Source: Bacillota bacterium (GTDB lineage Bacteria; Bacillota; Clostridia; Oscillospirales; Ruminococcaceae). From it: a stretch of DNA of 7,255 bases. The notes under the pieces are model-generated. The model was given only the letters and a program-made list of their open reading frames with translations, made no database searches and was not told where the DNA came from. Each line of letters starts with the position of its first letter. Positions within the stretch are counted from its first letter, which is position 1. The translations under genes and the position numbers were made by a program. This document shows, one piece after another, positions 1-5,742 of the stretch. The DNA is taken from positions 1 to 7,255 of the forward strand of contig JAEWYJ010000198.1 of the NCBI GenBank assembly GCA_023395695.1, written 5' to 3'.

Positions 1-200
1 CTGTCGACAAATTCTCTGGTATAACGGCCGGGCCGAATGACCACAAACGCAACGTTTTTCCCCCACATAACGCCCAGCCCGCCCCATGCTGCCGTCATGG
101 TATTCACCTGCTCCCCCTTTCGGGCGGTTACCAGCATCCAGTCCTTGCCGATCAGGCTAAAGGGATTTTTTTGCAGTTCCTCCGGTTTCAATGTTTTCAT
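1..200 (-). CDS. Flavin reductase family protein, 5' part (gene runs off the left edge)
   Basis: The minus strand encodes 66 codons starting MKTLKPEELQKNPFSLIGKD and then reading without a stop to the window edge. The motifs NPFSLIGKDWML, NTMTAAWGGLGVMW and FVVIRPGRYT are the N-terminal signature of the flavoredoxin-like flavin reductase domain, an FMN-binding split barrel. Full members are usually a little under 200 residues, so roughly two thirds is missing. Family members bind FMN and take part in cytosolic electron transfer; the partner here cannot be told. The start is supported by GGAGG at 210-214, nine bases upstream of the ATG. No signal peptide is present. It is transcribed away from the 304-residue gene to its right. 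The family call is firm; the specific substrate is unknown. Confidence 0.88.
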   Translation of the reverse strand, partial: MKTLKPEELQKNPFSLIGKDWMLVTARKGEQVNTMTAAWGGLGVMWGKNVAFVVIRPGRYTREFVD

Positions 201-233
201 CGCAATAAACCTCCAGTCAATATAATATTAAAG

Positions 234-249
234 CGCCAATCAAATGGCG
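234..249. promoter_or_regulatory. Candidate operator dyad upstream of the flavin reductase gene
   Basis: CGCCA and TGGCG arms are separated by six bases (ATCAAA), about 35 bases upstream of the flavin reductase ATG. A related smaller dyad, GCCA-AA-TGGC, lies at 290-299. The AT-rich stretch 218-232 between the first dyad and the ribosome binding site would hold the minus-strand -10 region, but no convincing -35/-10 pair could be fixed. A repressor site is an inference from position and symmetry only. Confidence 0.25.
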
Positions 250-407
250 GGGCAGCTCGACGCCGTGTTTTTGAACCAAAGACAATAACGCCAAATGGCA
301 AAAACCGGTTGGGCGATCTGCTGTGTATAAGGGGCAGGCATGCGGCCGGGCGCTTGCACCCGAGCCGCCTCTTTTTCCCTTATAAAGAGCATGCCAAATA
401 ATCTGTC

Positions 408-427
408 TATAGTATAGTATAGTATAG
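408..427. repeat. Tandem repeat, four copies of TATAG
   Basis: Four exact head-to-tail copies of the pentamer TATAG occupy this stretch and are followed by GGG. The array lies 141 bases upstream of the 304-residue gene and 207 bases from the flavin reductase start. Each unit resembles a -10 hexamer (TATAGT), but no good -35 sits at the right distance. Short tandem repeats of this kind can change copy number by polymerase slippage. Confidence 0.8.
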
Positions 428-430
428 GGG

Positions 431-495
431 CAAGCTAAAATACAACCCGTTTATAGCTTGAGATTTTAAGAATCTGTCTTTAAGGGTTGTTTTTT
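431..495 (+). other. Overlapping inverted repeats ending in a T-run (terminator or attenuator-like)
   Basis: CAAGCT (431-436) pairs perfectly with AGCTTG (455-460). In its loop lies ACAACCC (442-448), which pairs with GGGTTGT (484-490), followed by TTTTT to 495. Extending the second stem outward with AAAAT against TTTTT gives 11 of 12 pairs. AGATT/AATCT (461-475) can form a small hairpin inside it. The first two stems interlock, so they would form a pseudoknot or be mutually exclusive. The T-run gives plus-strand terminator character, yet no plus-strand gene lies upstream. It could end a small RNA or an undetected leader, or act as a barrier before the promoter at 516-545. No known riboswitch consensus was recognised. 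Confidence 0.4.
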
Positions 496-515
496 GACAG
501 CAAACCACATGACCT

Positions 516-545
516 TTGAACGCTTTAATTTCCGCCTCATATAAT
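516..545 (+). promoter_or_regulatory. Promoter of the 304-residue gene (sigma-A-like; also fits sigma-K)
   Basis: TTGAAC (516-521), an 18-base spacer and a perfect TATAAT (540-545) make a good sigma-A-type promoter, with transcription expected to begin near 552. The same bases also read AC (520-521), 16 bases, CATATAAT (538-545), which fits the mother-cell sporulation sigma-K pattern AC-N16/17-CATANNNT. The leader would be short, with AAAGGAG at 553-559 as the ribosome binding site, nine bases before the ATG. Confidence 0.6.
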
Positions 546-568
546 GGCATAGAAAGGAGATTAAGCGT

Positions 569-1483
569 ATGGTGAATTATAATACCAGCGCCGGTCCGGC
601 CGCGTCGCCGATAGCCCCGACCGGCCCCGATGTCACGCCCTTCCCCGCCGCCAAAGGATTTTTATCGCCTGTGCCCACCCAGAGCGCGCTGGCGGATATG
701 TGTAAAAATTCCGATTCCCGGCCCAGCACCCGTCTTAGCGTCGTCAATTCAAACCCCGCCGCCGAGCCTGCCCGGCCAGTTTACAGCGCGGCTTTTTGTC
801 TGGCAGCGCAGACGCCCGGTGCACGCGCCGTCGAATCTGATAAAGCCGTCCGCCAGCGTCTGTCTGTGGCACAAAAAGAAAAAGCCCTGCCGCCACCGGT
901 ACCAGAACCCGCCCGTCCCGACCCACCGCCCGCGCAAAAGCCGTTTGAAAGCGAATGCAGCCTGATTCCCTGTACAGCCGCTAAGGAAAACGCAGCAATA
1001 TTTCCACAGGTTGAAGCCCTGTCCACCGTTATGAGTGGACAGTCGCTAAACTTTGGGGAGGCGCTATTTTCAGAAAATACCATCGTTGGGCACGAACCCG
1101 GTACCGATGCTTTTATCATCAGGGATGCGGGTATCTACGAGCTGTGCTACAGTCTTAACTATGAGGTATCGTCCGCGTGTACGCTGCTTTTTGGTTTTGA
1201 GGGCTTTCCTCAGTCCTGCTTTAAGCAGCAGGTTACACAGGCGCCCACCCGTGGCAAGCTGCGTACCACGGTAAGGCTACTGCTGGATACCGGAACCGCC
1301 CTGCGCCTTGTGCTGGTTAACAACCCCGCTGCTCCCACAATTGAAAGCGCCCTGGTCAGCAACACCACACTTGAAATTAAGCAGCTCTACCGGTTAAACA
1401 TCAGCAATGCGGGCTACAGCACCGGCAATCCTGCCAAAAACCTTCGGTCGGAGAACAGCTTCTTGCCCTCAACCCGAATATAG
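569..1483 (+). CDS. Proline-rich protein with C-terminal BclA/C1q-like jelly-roll domain, possible spore-surface protein
   Basis: The protein has 304 residues. Residues 1-130 are low in order and rich in Pro and Ala, with PPPVPEPARPDPPPAQKP at 108-125. Residues about 145-275 look like the C-terminal trimerisation domain of BclA and related collagen-like proteins: SGQSLNFGEALF, then AFIIRDAGIYELCYSLNYEV, then a repeated-strand pattern with LLLDTGTALRLVLVNN and a closing LEIKQL. In the known family this domain forms trimers at the tip of exosporium or surface filaments. The usual Gly-X-Y collagen stalk is absent here. No signal peptide, membrane segment or LPXTG anchor is visible, which fits mother-cell assembly onto a spore better than export. 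There are seven cysteines. The ATG has a good AAAGGAG site; the gene appears monocistronic, with its own promoter and terminator. A phage-type adhesin domain is an alternative. The domain call rests on the sequence pattern alone. Confidence 0.7.
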   Translation: MVNYNTSAGPAASPIAPTGPDVTPFPAAKGFLSPVPTQSALADMCKNSDSRPSTRLSVVNSNPAAEPARPVYSAAFCLAAQTPGARAVESDKAVRQRLSVAQKEKALPPPVPEPARPDPPPAQKPFESECSLIPCTAAKENAAIFPQVEALSTVMSGQSLNFGEALFSENTIVGHEPGTDAFIIRDAGIYELCYSLNYEVSSACTLLFGFEGFPQSCFKQQVTQAPTRGKLRTTVRLLLDTGTALRLVLVNNPAAPTIESALVSNTTLEIKQLYRLNISNAGYSTGNPAKNLRSENSFLPSTRI

Positions 1484-1541
1484 CCTTGTAACCGGCGTTC
1501 GCTTACCGCTTTCGGTATACAAAAAGAGAACCCTGTCAGCT

Positions 1542-1575
1542 AAAGACTCGCTGCAAAATAACCGGCGGGTCTTTT
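1542..1575 (+). terminator. Rho-independent terminator-like hairpin after the BclA-like gene
   Basis: AAAGACTCGC (1542-1551) pairs with GCGGGTCTTT (1565-1574), ten pairs with one G-U, across a 13-base loop. The T-run is short (TTTT at 1572-1575) and partly inside the stem, so efficiency may be modest. It lies 58 bases beyond the stop codon. A smaller perfect hairpin, TACCG-CTTT-CGGTA, is at 1504-1517. Confidence 0.5.
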
Positions 1576-1653
1576 GGTCGTTAGAATCAAACACCCCGCA
1601 GTTTTGCCGCCAACCCGCGGTACAGCCGCTTCTATCGGCAGACGCTATGTGCA

Positions 1654-1678
1654 TAAAGCATAAATCAGTCACCGACAA
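1654..1678 (+). promoter_or_regulatory. Candidate sigma-D/sigma-28 (motility) promoter for the first chemoreceptor
   Basis: TAAA (1654-1657), 14 bases and CCGACAA (1672-1678) resemble the Bacillus sigma-D pattern TAAA-N14/16-CCGATAT with two mismatches. Chemoreceptor genes are typical targets of this factor. The implied leader is long, about 230 bases, which weakens the case. Confidence 0.3.
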
Positions 1679-1720
1679 GATATCCTTTTATTAAAAATAT
1701 GGTTATATCCAAAATATATA

Positions 1721-1749
1721 ATGATTTATTTCCTTTTTTAGTATATAAT
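1721..1749 (+). promoter_or_regulatory. Candidate sigma-A promoter for the first chemoreceptor
   Basis: A perfect TATAAT lies at 1744-1749 in an AT-rich stretch. Seventeen bases upstream is ATGATT (1721-1726), a weak -35 matching three of six positions. Transcription would start near 1756, giving a leader of about 158 bases that includes the fold at 1795-1851. Confidence 0.4.
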
Positions 1750-1794
1750 GTCGATGTGAGGTAAAACTTGGTATCTTCTTCGCACATGAATTTT

Positions 1795-1851
1795 GATGTT
1801 TGCCCCCGGTGTGCCACGCCTAAAAAGCGGCAGCTTATGACACGGCGCATC
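1795..1851 (+). other. Possible folded leader RNA upstream of the chemoreceptor
   Basis: GATG-TT-TGCC (1795-1804) can pair with GGCGCATC (1844-1851), GTGT (1809-1812) with ACAC (1840-1843), and CGC (1817-1819) with GCG (1827-1829), giving a nested, interrupted hairpin. I compared it with the conserved bases of the class I and II c-di-GMP riboswitches and it does not match. The region is more GC-rich than the promoter DNA before it. The structure is found by eye and has no covariation support. Confidence 0.25.
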
Positions 1852-1897
1852 ATTTAACCGGCGGGCCCAATGACAACGTGAAAGACAACCGGGCAGG

Positions 1898-1904
1898 AAA
1901 GGAA
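1898..1904 (+). promoter_or_regulatory. Ribosome binding site that fixes the chemoreceptor start at 1914
   Basis: AAAGGAA lies nine bases before the ATG at 1914. The longer reading from GTG at 1878 has no such site and would put twelve polar residues before a normal chemoreceptor N-terminus ([15 protein letters not shown]), so the ATG is preferred. Confidence 0.75.
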
Positions 1905-1913
1905 CATCATGCT

Positions 1914-3686
1914 ATGAAAAATTTATCTGTCGGCAAAAAGCTTATGCTGGGATTCGGTACCGTATTATTTTTGTTGCTGCTTTCAGTGGTGCTGGCGTTG
2001 CAGTGCATTGTCAGCCTCGGCGCACAGGTAGCATTATACGGCAACCATACGCTGCCGGACAACACGACGCTTTGGGACGTCCAATACCGCATGGTATCCG
2101 CACAGCGTTATATCGAACGCGCCTTTATTGAGACGCGTGCAAGCACCGTGGCCAGTCTGCTGGAGCAAGCCGAACGGGACGGGCAAGCCGCCGTTGAAGC
2201 GTTGGCCACTTACAAAGCCAACCAGCAAGACGACGGCCTGACCGAGCAGATAGACCAGGTAGAGGCACTGATTAAGCAGGCCGGCGCAGTGCGGCAGCAG
2301 CTTTCAAAGCTGTTGGAAGAACCGTCGGTGTCCAACCAGGTTAAAGGATATACGGTTTTTCTCAATGCCTATGTGCCGCCCTTCGATCAGGCGACCTCCA
2401 TTTTATCCGGACTGTCCGAAGCCGCGGAGGCACGCGCCGCAGAGCAGCGTGACCACGCCGCCGGGCTTGTCGCACAAGCCTGGATCATTCTTATTACCTG
2501 CGGCGTTGTGTCGCTGGTGCTCTCGATACTGGTCAGCACCGCCATCCGCAAATCTATTCTGACGCCGGTCAAAGAAATTGTCACCGCCTTTGAAGCTATT
2601 TCCAAAGGGAACATGCAGACGCAGATCACCTACGAAAGCCGCGATGAAATGGGGCGTATGGCCGGACTTATCAGAGCATCCAACGCCGTGCAAACGGTCC
2701 TTATCGCCGATGTAATCGACAAATTCACCAGTATATCACAGGGCGATTTGCAGGTGGAGGTAACGGAGAATTATCCCGGAGATTTTGCCGTACTCAAGCA
2801 AACCATCTGCGCTACCGTCGATACACTTAATCATACCATGCAAGCCATCAGCAATGCCGCCGAACAGGTCGGCACCGGCTCGGAGCAGGTCTCCAGTGGC
2901 GCGCAGGCGCTTGCAGCCGGCTCCGCCGAGCAGGCTGCCGCTGTGGAGGAGCTTTCGGCCTCGGTATCAACCATTGCGCAGCAAGCCGACGACAACGCCG
3001 CCAACGTGGAGGTTGCAACCAGATATGTTGCCGAAGCCGGAACAGGCGTGAGCACCGGCAACCAGCACATGGTGCATTTGACCAGAGCGATGGAAAATAT
3101 CAGTGAAGCGTCCTCGCAGATTGCCAATATCACCAAGGTCATCGAGGATATTGCATTCCAGACCAATATTCTTGCACTAAACGCCGCCATTGAGGCAGCC
3201 CGCGCCGGAGAGGCCGGCAAGGGCTTTGCCGTAGTCGCCGAGGAGGTGCGCAGCCTTGCCGCAAAGTCGGCCGAAGCGGCCAAGCACACCACCGAGCTGG
3301 TGCAGCATTCCGGCAAAACGGTGGCGGAAGGCTCTGATATAACGCTTAAAACCGCACAAATTTTGCAGGAGGTCGAACAAAAGGCTAAAAGCGCCAACGA
3401 AAGCATTTCAAAGATCAAGCTGGCTTCCGCCGAGCAGGCGCTGGCCATTGAAGAGGTTCGCCAAGGGCTCGCGCAGGTATCGGCCGTGGTTCAAAACAAT
3501 GCAGCTACCGCTGAGGAAAACTCCGCCACAAGCGAGGAAATGTCCGCTCAGGCCGTTGTGCTGCGCGAGGAGGTTGCAAGGTTCAAGCTTAAAGGCACTG
3601 CTGAATCCACCTTTGCAGCGGACAAAGAGCTTTCTTACAGCCAGCCTTCCGTAAGCACATCAGGAGACTTTTCAGAAAAGTATTAA
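1914..3686 (+). CDS. Transmembrane methyl-accepting chemotaxis protein with 4HB-type sensor and two HAMP units
   Basis: The 590-residue protein is a membrane chemoreceptor. A short basic N-terminus is followed by membrane helix 1 (about 11-35), a helical extracytoplasmic sensor (36-186) of four-helix-bundle type, and membrane helix 2 (187-210). A first HAMP unit (211-263, with P218 and DEMG at 244-247) leads to a second HAMP-like unit (about 264-305, with SQGDLQVEV and YPGDF). The signalling coiled coil spans about 306-556. Its tip is canonical: [20 protein letters not shown] at 415-434, then [15 protein letters not shown], the surface that binds CheA and CheW. Glutamate/glutamine pairs near 339-346 and 533-542 are likely methylation sites. 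The last 30 residues are Ser-rich and lack an NWETF-type CheR tether. The ligand cannot be predicted. Transcription probably ends at the hairpin at 3726-3774; no che genes are adjacent. Confidence 0.95.
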   Translation: MKNLSVGKKLMLGFGTVLFLLLLSVVLALQCIVSLGAQVALYGNHTLPDNTTLWDVQYRMVSAQRYIERAFIETRASTVASLLEQAERDGQAAVEALATYKANQQDDGLTEQIDQVEALIKQAGAVRQQLSKLLEEPSVSNQVKGYTVFLNAYVPPFDQATSILSGLSEAAEARAAEQRDHAAGLVAQAWIILITCGVVSLVLSILVSTAIRKSILTPVKEIVTAFEAISKGNMQTQITYESRDEMGRMAGLIRASNAVQTVLIADVIDKFTSISQGDLQVEVTENYPGDFAVLKQTICATVDTLNHTMQAISNAAEQVGTGSEQVSSGAQALAAGSAEQAAAVEELSASVSTIAQQADDNAANVEVATRYVAEAGTGVSTGNQHMVHLTRAMENISEASSQIANITKVIEDIAFQTNILALNAAIEAARAGEAGKGFAVVAEEVRSLAAKSAEAAKHTTELVQHSGKTVAEGSDITLKTAQILQEVEQKAKSANESISKIKLASAEQALAIEEVRQGLAQVSAVVQNNAATAEENSATSEEMSAQAVVLREEVARFKLKGTAESTFAADKELSYSQPSVSTSGDFSEKY

Positions 3687-3725
3687 GCTGATCAAACTGA
3701 CTATCGCGGTATTGGTATGCGCTTT

Positions 3726-3774
3726 CACAAACAAACCGGGTCTTGTTTTAAAAACAAGACCCGGTTTGTTTGTG
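3726..3774 (+). terminator. Perfect 24-bp inverted repeat between convergent chemoreceptor genes
   Basis: The arms 3726-3749 and 3751-3774 are exact reverse complements around a single base, with a TTTTAAAA-type centre that would form the actual loop. It begins 39 bases after the stop of the plus-strand receptor. The downstream T-content is low (ATCTTT), so it is not a textbook terminator, but its symmetry suits stopping transcription from both sides or protecting the mRNA 3' end. Confidence 0.7.
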
Positions 3775-3841
3775 ATCTTTAACATACCTCTGAACTGTTT
3801 ATCGGTATAAAAGCTGCCCACCGGCGCTTCATCCGCTGATA

Positions 3842-3964
3842 TAGCTGACTAATTTTAAAAGCCGCCAAGCGTTGGCGCACCTGTTTTTTGCATTGCAAGA
3901 AGGACAACGCAGCAACGTGGAAAATTGGCCGTTAAGTTGGGACGGTTTTGAAGTTAGTCGGCTA
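3842..3964 (+). repeat. 123-bp element bounded by 19-nt inverted repeats, possible structured RNA or MITE-like repeat
   Basis: TAGCTGACTAATTTTAAAA (3842-3860) pairs with TTTTGAAGTTAGTCGGCTA (3946-3964) over all 19 positions as plus-strand RNA: 16 Watson-Crick and three G-U pairs (3846/3960, 3853/3953, 3856/3950). Read from the minus strand those three become A-C mismatches. Inside are a perfect CGCCAA-GCG-TTGGCG hairpin (3863-3877) and TTGC-ATT-GCAA with partly paired flanks (CCT...AGG) at about 3880-3903. No ORF fits it. TA at both outer edges could be a mariner-like target duplication or part of the repeat. It is either a non-coding RNA or a small mobile or palindromic repeat; the sequence alone does not decide. 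Confidence 0.5.
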
Positions 3965-3979
3965 AAAAATATCGGCATA

Positions 3980-4048
3980 GCCAAAGCGCTCCCACAGTTG
4001 GCAAAAACATGGGTACTGCACGGGGGAAGCTGCCGTTAAAATGCAGCT
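3980..4048 (-). terminator. Weak hairpins downstream of the CZB receptor gene
   Basis: On the minus strand AGCTGC/GCAGCT (4043-4048 and 4028-4033, nine-base loop) overlaps the stop codon. Further on, GCCAA/TTGGC (3998-4002 and 3980-3984) is followed after a gap by TTTTTT (3964-3969 region). Neither is an ideal intrinsic terminator. The second, with its later T-run, is the better candidate for ending the receptor transcript. Confidence 0.25.
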
Positions 4049-5403
4049 CACAAAAAGCCTTCGAGCATCTTCCTGAGCACCGTGACAACCTGAGAGGACA
4101 AAGCGTCAATCTCAATTAACCCGGCCTCCGCCGCCGCGTGATTGCCGGCGTTATACGCCTTAATGGCCTGCGCCGCAGTCTGGTGCAGCTTGGCGTGCGG
4201 CGTGTCAATCTCACCTATATATTGGGCGATACCGGGGTTGGCTTTGCCGTATCCCTCAAGCCACCGGCCCAGACGGCAGGTATGGTGGTTGCCAACCTCT
4301 TGTTCGTTAAGGCGTTCATAGCCCAGCAGCATATTATAGATGCGCCACTTCCAATATATGTGATCGGTGATATAAAACTGAACAGCGTCCTTGGGCTGAA
4401 GCTTATCAAGCATATCCACCGTTCGGATACGATAACCGTTAATCTCTTTAGAAATGTCGTAAAAGCCCCGGCCGGTTTTAATGCAGTCATTATACAGGCC
4501 CGCCGTTTTCTCACTGATACCGGTAAGCGAAGCGGCCACGGTATCGGTGGCTGCTGTCTGCTCTTCGATGCCGGACATGATATGCTGCATGTTGTCGTTA
4601 ATGCCGCCGACAGCCTGATTAATCTTGGATACATTCTCTGAAAGCGTGTCCACATTGCTACGGCAGCCATGAAATTTATCGGCAATCTGCGCAATAGCAT
4701 CGGATGACGCTTTAATGCCGCCGCTCATGACATTGAGCTTTTGCTCAATATAGCTGGCCGACTCCGCCGAGCTTTGCGCCAGTTTTTTAATCTCTCCCGC
4801 TACAACTGCAAAACCCCTGCCCGCTTCTCCTGACCGGGCCGCCTCAATAGAGGCATTAAGCGCCAGCAGGTTGGTCTGGCTGGCTATTGAACCGATCAGA
4901 CCGGTCAGGGAATCAATTTCGCTGGCCTGACGGTTGAGATCCTCTATTGTCCTGTGCGCCTGCCTGATATCGTCATATGCCTCGTGAATGCCCTGAAGCG
5001 TCAGCTGCGAGAGCGTCTGGCCCTGCAGCGCCAGTCCGGTTGTATCCTGCGCAAATTTGGCCGACTGCTGCACAAGCTCCGAGACCTGCTCTATCGCTGC
5101 GGCATTTTCCTCCCCAGCTGCCGAAATAGCTTCCACCATACGCCGCTGATCCTGAACATCCAAAATCATCTGCCGGACAAAGTCCATACCCATAATATTC
5201 TGCATCAGCGAATTAAGCTGCAGGGTAATATCATGATGCTCCCGGCAGTTCGTCTCCTTGGCCCGGGCCATTGCCTCCCCCACAAATTTCAGTCTGGGGT
5301 CCAGCGGTGTTGTGTCGTCGCCGGCATACTGCTGCAAAACCTGCTCAAGGTAGCTTTCCAGCCTGGTGTGAGAGATTTTTTTAACTGCAAATTTTTGTGT
5401 CAT
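4048..5403 (-). CDS. Soluble methyl-accepting chemotaxis protein with C-terminal CZB zinc-binding domain
   Basis: The protein has 451 residues and no hydrophobic membrane segment, so it should be cytosolic. Residues about 45-335 form the antiparallel signalling coil, with the CheA/CheW-binding tip at 174-209 ([20 protein letters not shown], then [15 protein letters not shown]). Residues about 340-450 form a chemoreceptor zinc-binding (CZB) domain: H348 in DHIYWKWR, C376 in [10 protein letters not shown], and H403 and H407 in PHAKLH, the expected three-His one-Cys zinc set. There is little room for a separate N-terminal sensor, so CZB is probably the only input. The layout and length resemble Helicobacter TlpD, and CZB domains in that family respond to zinc or to hypochlorite through the zinc-bound cysteine. 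The start has GAAAGGGA (5411-5418) seven bases upstream. It faces the membrane receptor tail to tail and is divergent from the diguanylate cyclase. Confidence 0.93.
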   Translation of the reverse strand: MTQKFAVKKISHTRLESYLEQVLQQYAGDDTTPLDPRLKFVGEAMARAKETNCREHHDITLQLNSLMQNIMGMDFVRQMILDVQDQRRMVEAISAAGEENAAAIEQVSELVQQSAKFAQDTTGLALQGQTLSQLTLQGIHEAYDDIRQAHRTIEDLNRQASEIDSLTGLIGSIASQTNLLALNASIEAARSGEAGRGFAVVAGEIKKLAQSSAESASYIEQKLNVMSGGIKASSDAIAQIADKFHGCRSNVDTLSENVSKINQAVGGINDNMQHIMSGIEEQTAATDTVAASLTGISEKTAGLYNDCIKTGRGFYDISKEINGYRIRTVDMLDKLQPKDAVQFYITDHIYWKWRIYNMLLGYERLNEQEVGNHHTCRLGRWLEGYGKANPGIAQYIGEIDTPHAKLHQTAAQAIKAYNAGNHAAAEAGLIEIDALSSQVVTVLRKMLEGFL

Positions 5404-5472
5404 AACCTGTTCCCTTTCGGTCGTCTGGTGTCGTTTTTAGTATGAAAGCCGGAGCATTATTCATATGACTAA

Positions 5473-5501
5473 ATTTTATTATATTTGTCTAAATATGTCA
5501 A
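5473..5501 (-). promoter_or_regulatory. Sigma-A-type promoter of the CZB receptor gene
   Basis: Read on the minus strand, TTGACA (5501-5496) is followed by a 17-base spacer and TAAAAT (5478-5473), a consensus -35 with a five-of-six -10. Transcription should start near 5466, leaving a leader of about 60 bases before the ATG. Confidence 0.75.
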
Positions 5502-5594
5502 CAATCCGTTCTTATTTCCTATTTAATACGATAAAAACAGTTAAAAAATTCATTAAAACGGATAATATTCATTTTATGCGTTTCTGAATTTTGG

Positions 5595-5623
5595 TAGATA
5601 TATTGCCAGCAAAGCTGTATAAT
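5595..5623 (+). promoter_or_regulatory. Sigma-A-type promoter of the diguanylate cyclase gene
   Basis: TAGATA (5595-5600, four of six) is separated by 17 bases from a perfect TATAAT (5618-5623). The expected start near 5630 gives a leader of about 113 bases that contains the hairpins at 5638-5675. This promoter and the divergent receptor promoter lie about 95 bases apart in AT-rich DNA, so one regulator could act on both. Confidence 0.55.
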
Positions 5624-5637
5624 AAAAATTATCATTA

Positions 5638-5675
5638 TTCGGGGTTTTTGCCCCAAACAGCCGGGGCTTTCCGAA
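5638..5675 (+). other. Alternative hairpins in the cyclase leader
   Basis: GGGG (5641-5644) can pair with CCCC (5651-5654) across TTTTTG. The same CCCC, as GCCCC (5650-5654), can instead pair with GGGGC (5663-5667). In the second form TTCGG (5638-5642) and CCGAA (5671-5675) can close an outer stem. The two folds exclude each other. No T-run follows, so a terminator is unlikely, and the c-di-GMP riboswitch core sequences are absent. Confidence 0.35.
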
Positions 5676-5730
5676 AAAATTTATTGGCGGCGCAACCGGC
5701 AAACGGCAGCATTAAGAAGAATACCTTACT

Positions 5731-5735
5731 GGGAG
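5731..5735 (+). promoter_or_regulatory. Ribosome binding site supporting a TTG start for the cyclase
   Basis: GGGAG lies seven bases before TTG at 5743 and ten before a second TTG at 5746. An in-frame TAA at 5713-5715 and the lack of any ATG or GTG between it and these codons force a TTG start, unless translation begins far inside the first membrane helix. Confidence 0.75.
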
Positions 5736-5742
5736 ATCGATA

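Noticed and set aside
171..401. Plus-strand frame of 76 codons overlapping the flavin reductase start
   Set aside because: It is antisense to the flavin reductase N-terminus and runs through its promoter region, with no family resemblance.
494..499. Perfect TTGACA taken as the -35 box of the BclA-like gene
   Set aside because: It is 40 bases from TATAAT at 540, too far; TTGAAC at 516-521 has proper spacing.
1407..1694. Plus-strand frame of 95 codons and an opposing minus-strand frame (1469-1678) in the gap after the BclA-like gene
   Set aside because: No ribosome binding site of note, no family resemblance, and both run across the terminator hairpin at 1542-1575.
1630..1913. c-di-GMP riboswitch before the first chemoreceptor
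   Set aside because: Searched by eye on both strands; a GGCAAAC-like string occurs on the minus strand, but the second conserved block of the class I motif is missing and class II does not fit.
2831..3448. Long minus-strand reading frame of 205 codons inside the membrane chemoreceptor gene
   Set aside because: It is antisense to the conserved signalling domain; its Ala/Ser-rich translation is the mirror of Glu/Ala/Gln-rich coiled-coil codons, and no family pattern is visible.
4138..4641. Plus-strand reading frame of 167 codons opposite the CZB receptor gene
   Set aside because: It lies wholly antisense to a well-supported domain-bearing gene and shows no recognisable motif.
5415..5440. Sigma-28-like TAAA-N15-CCGAAAG just upstream of the CZB receptor start (minus strand)
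   Set aside because: Transcription would begin at or next to the start codon and the -10 would overlap the ribosome binding site; the promoter at 5473-5501 is far better.
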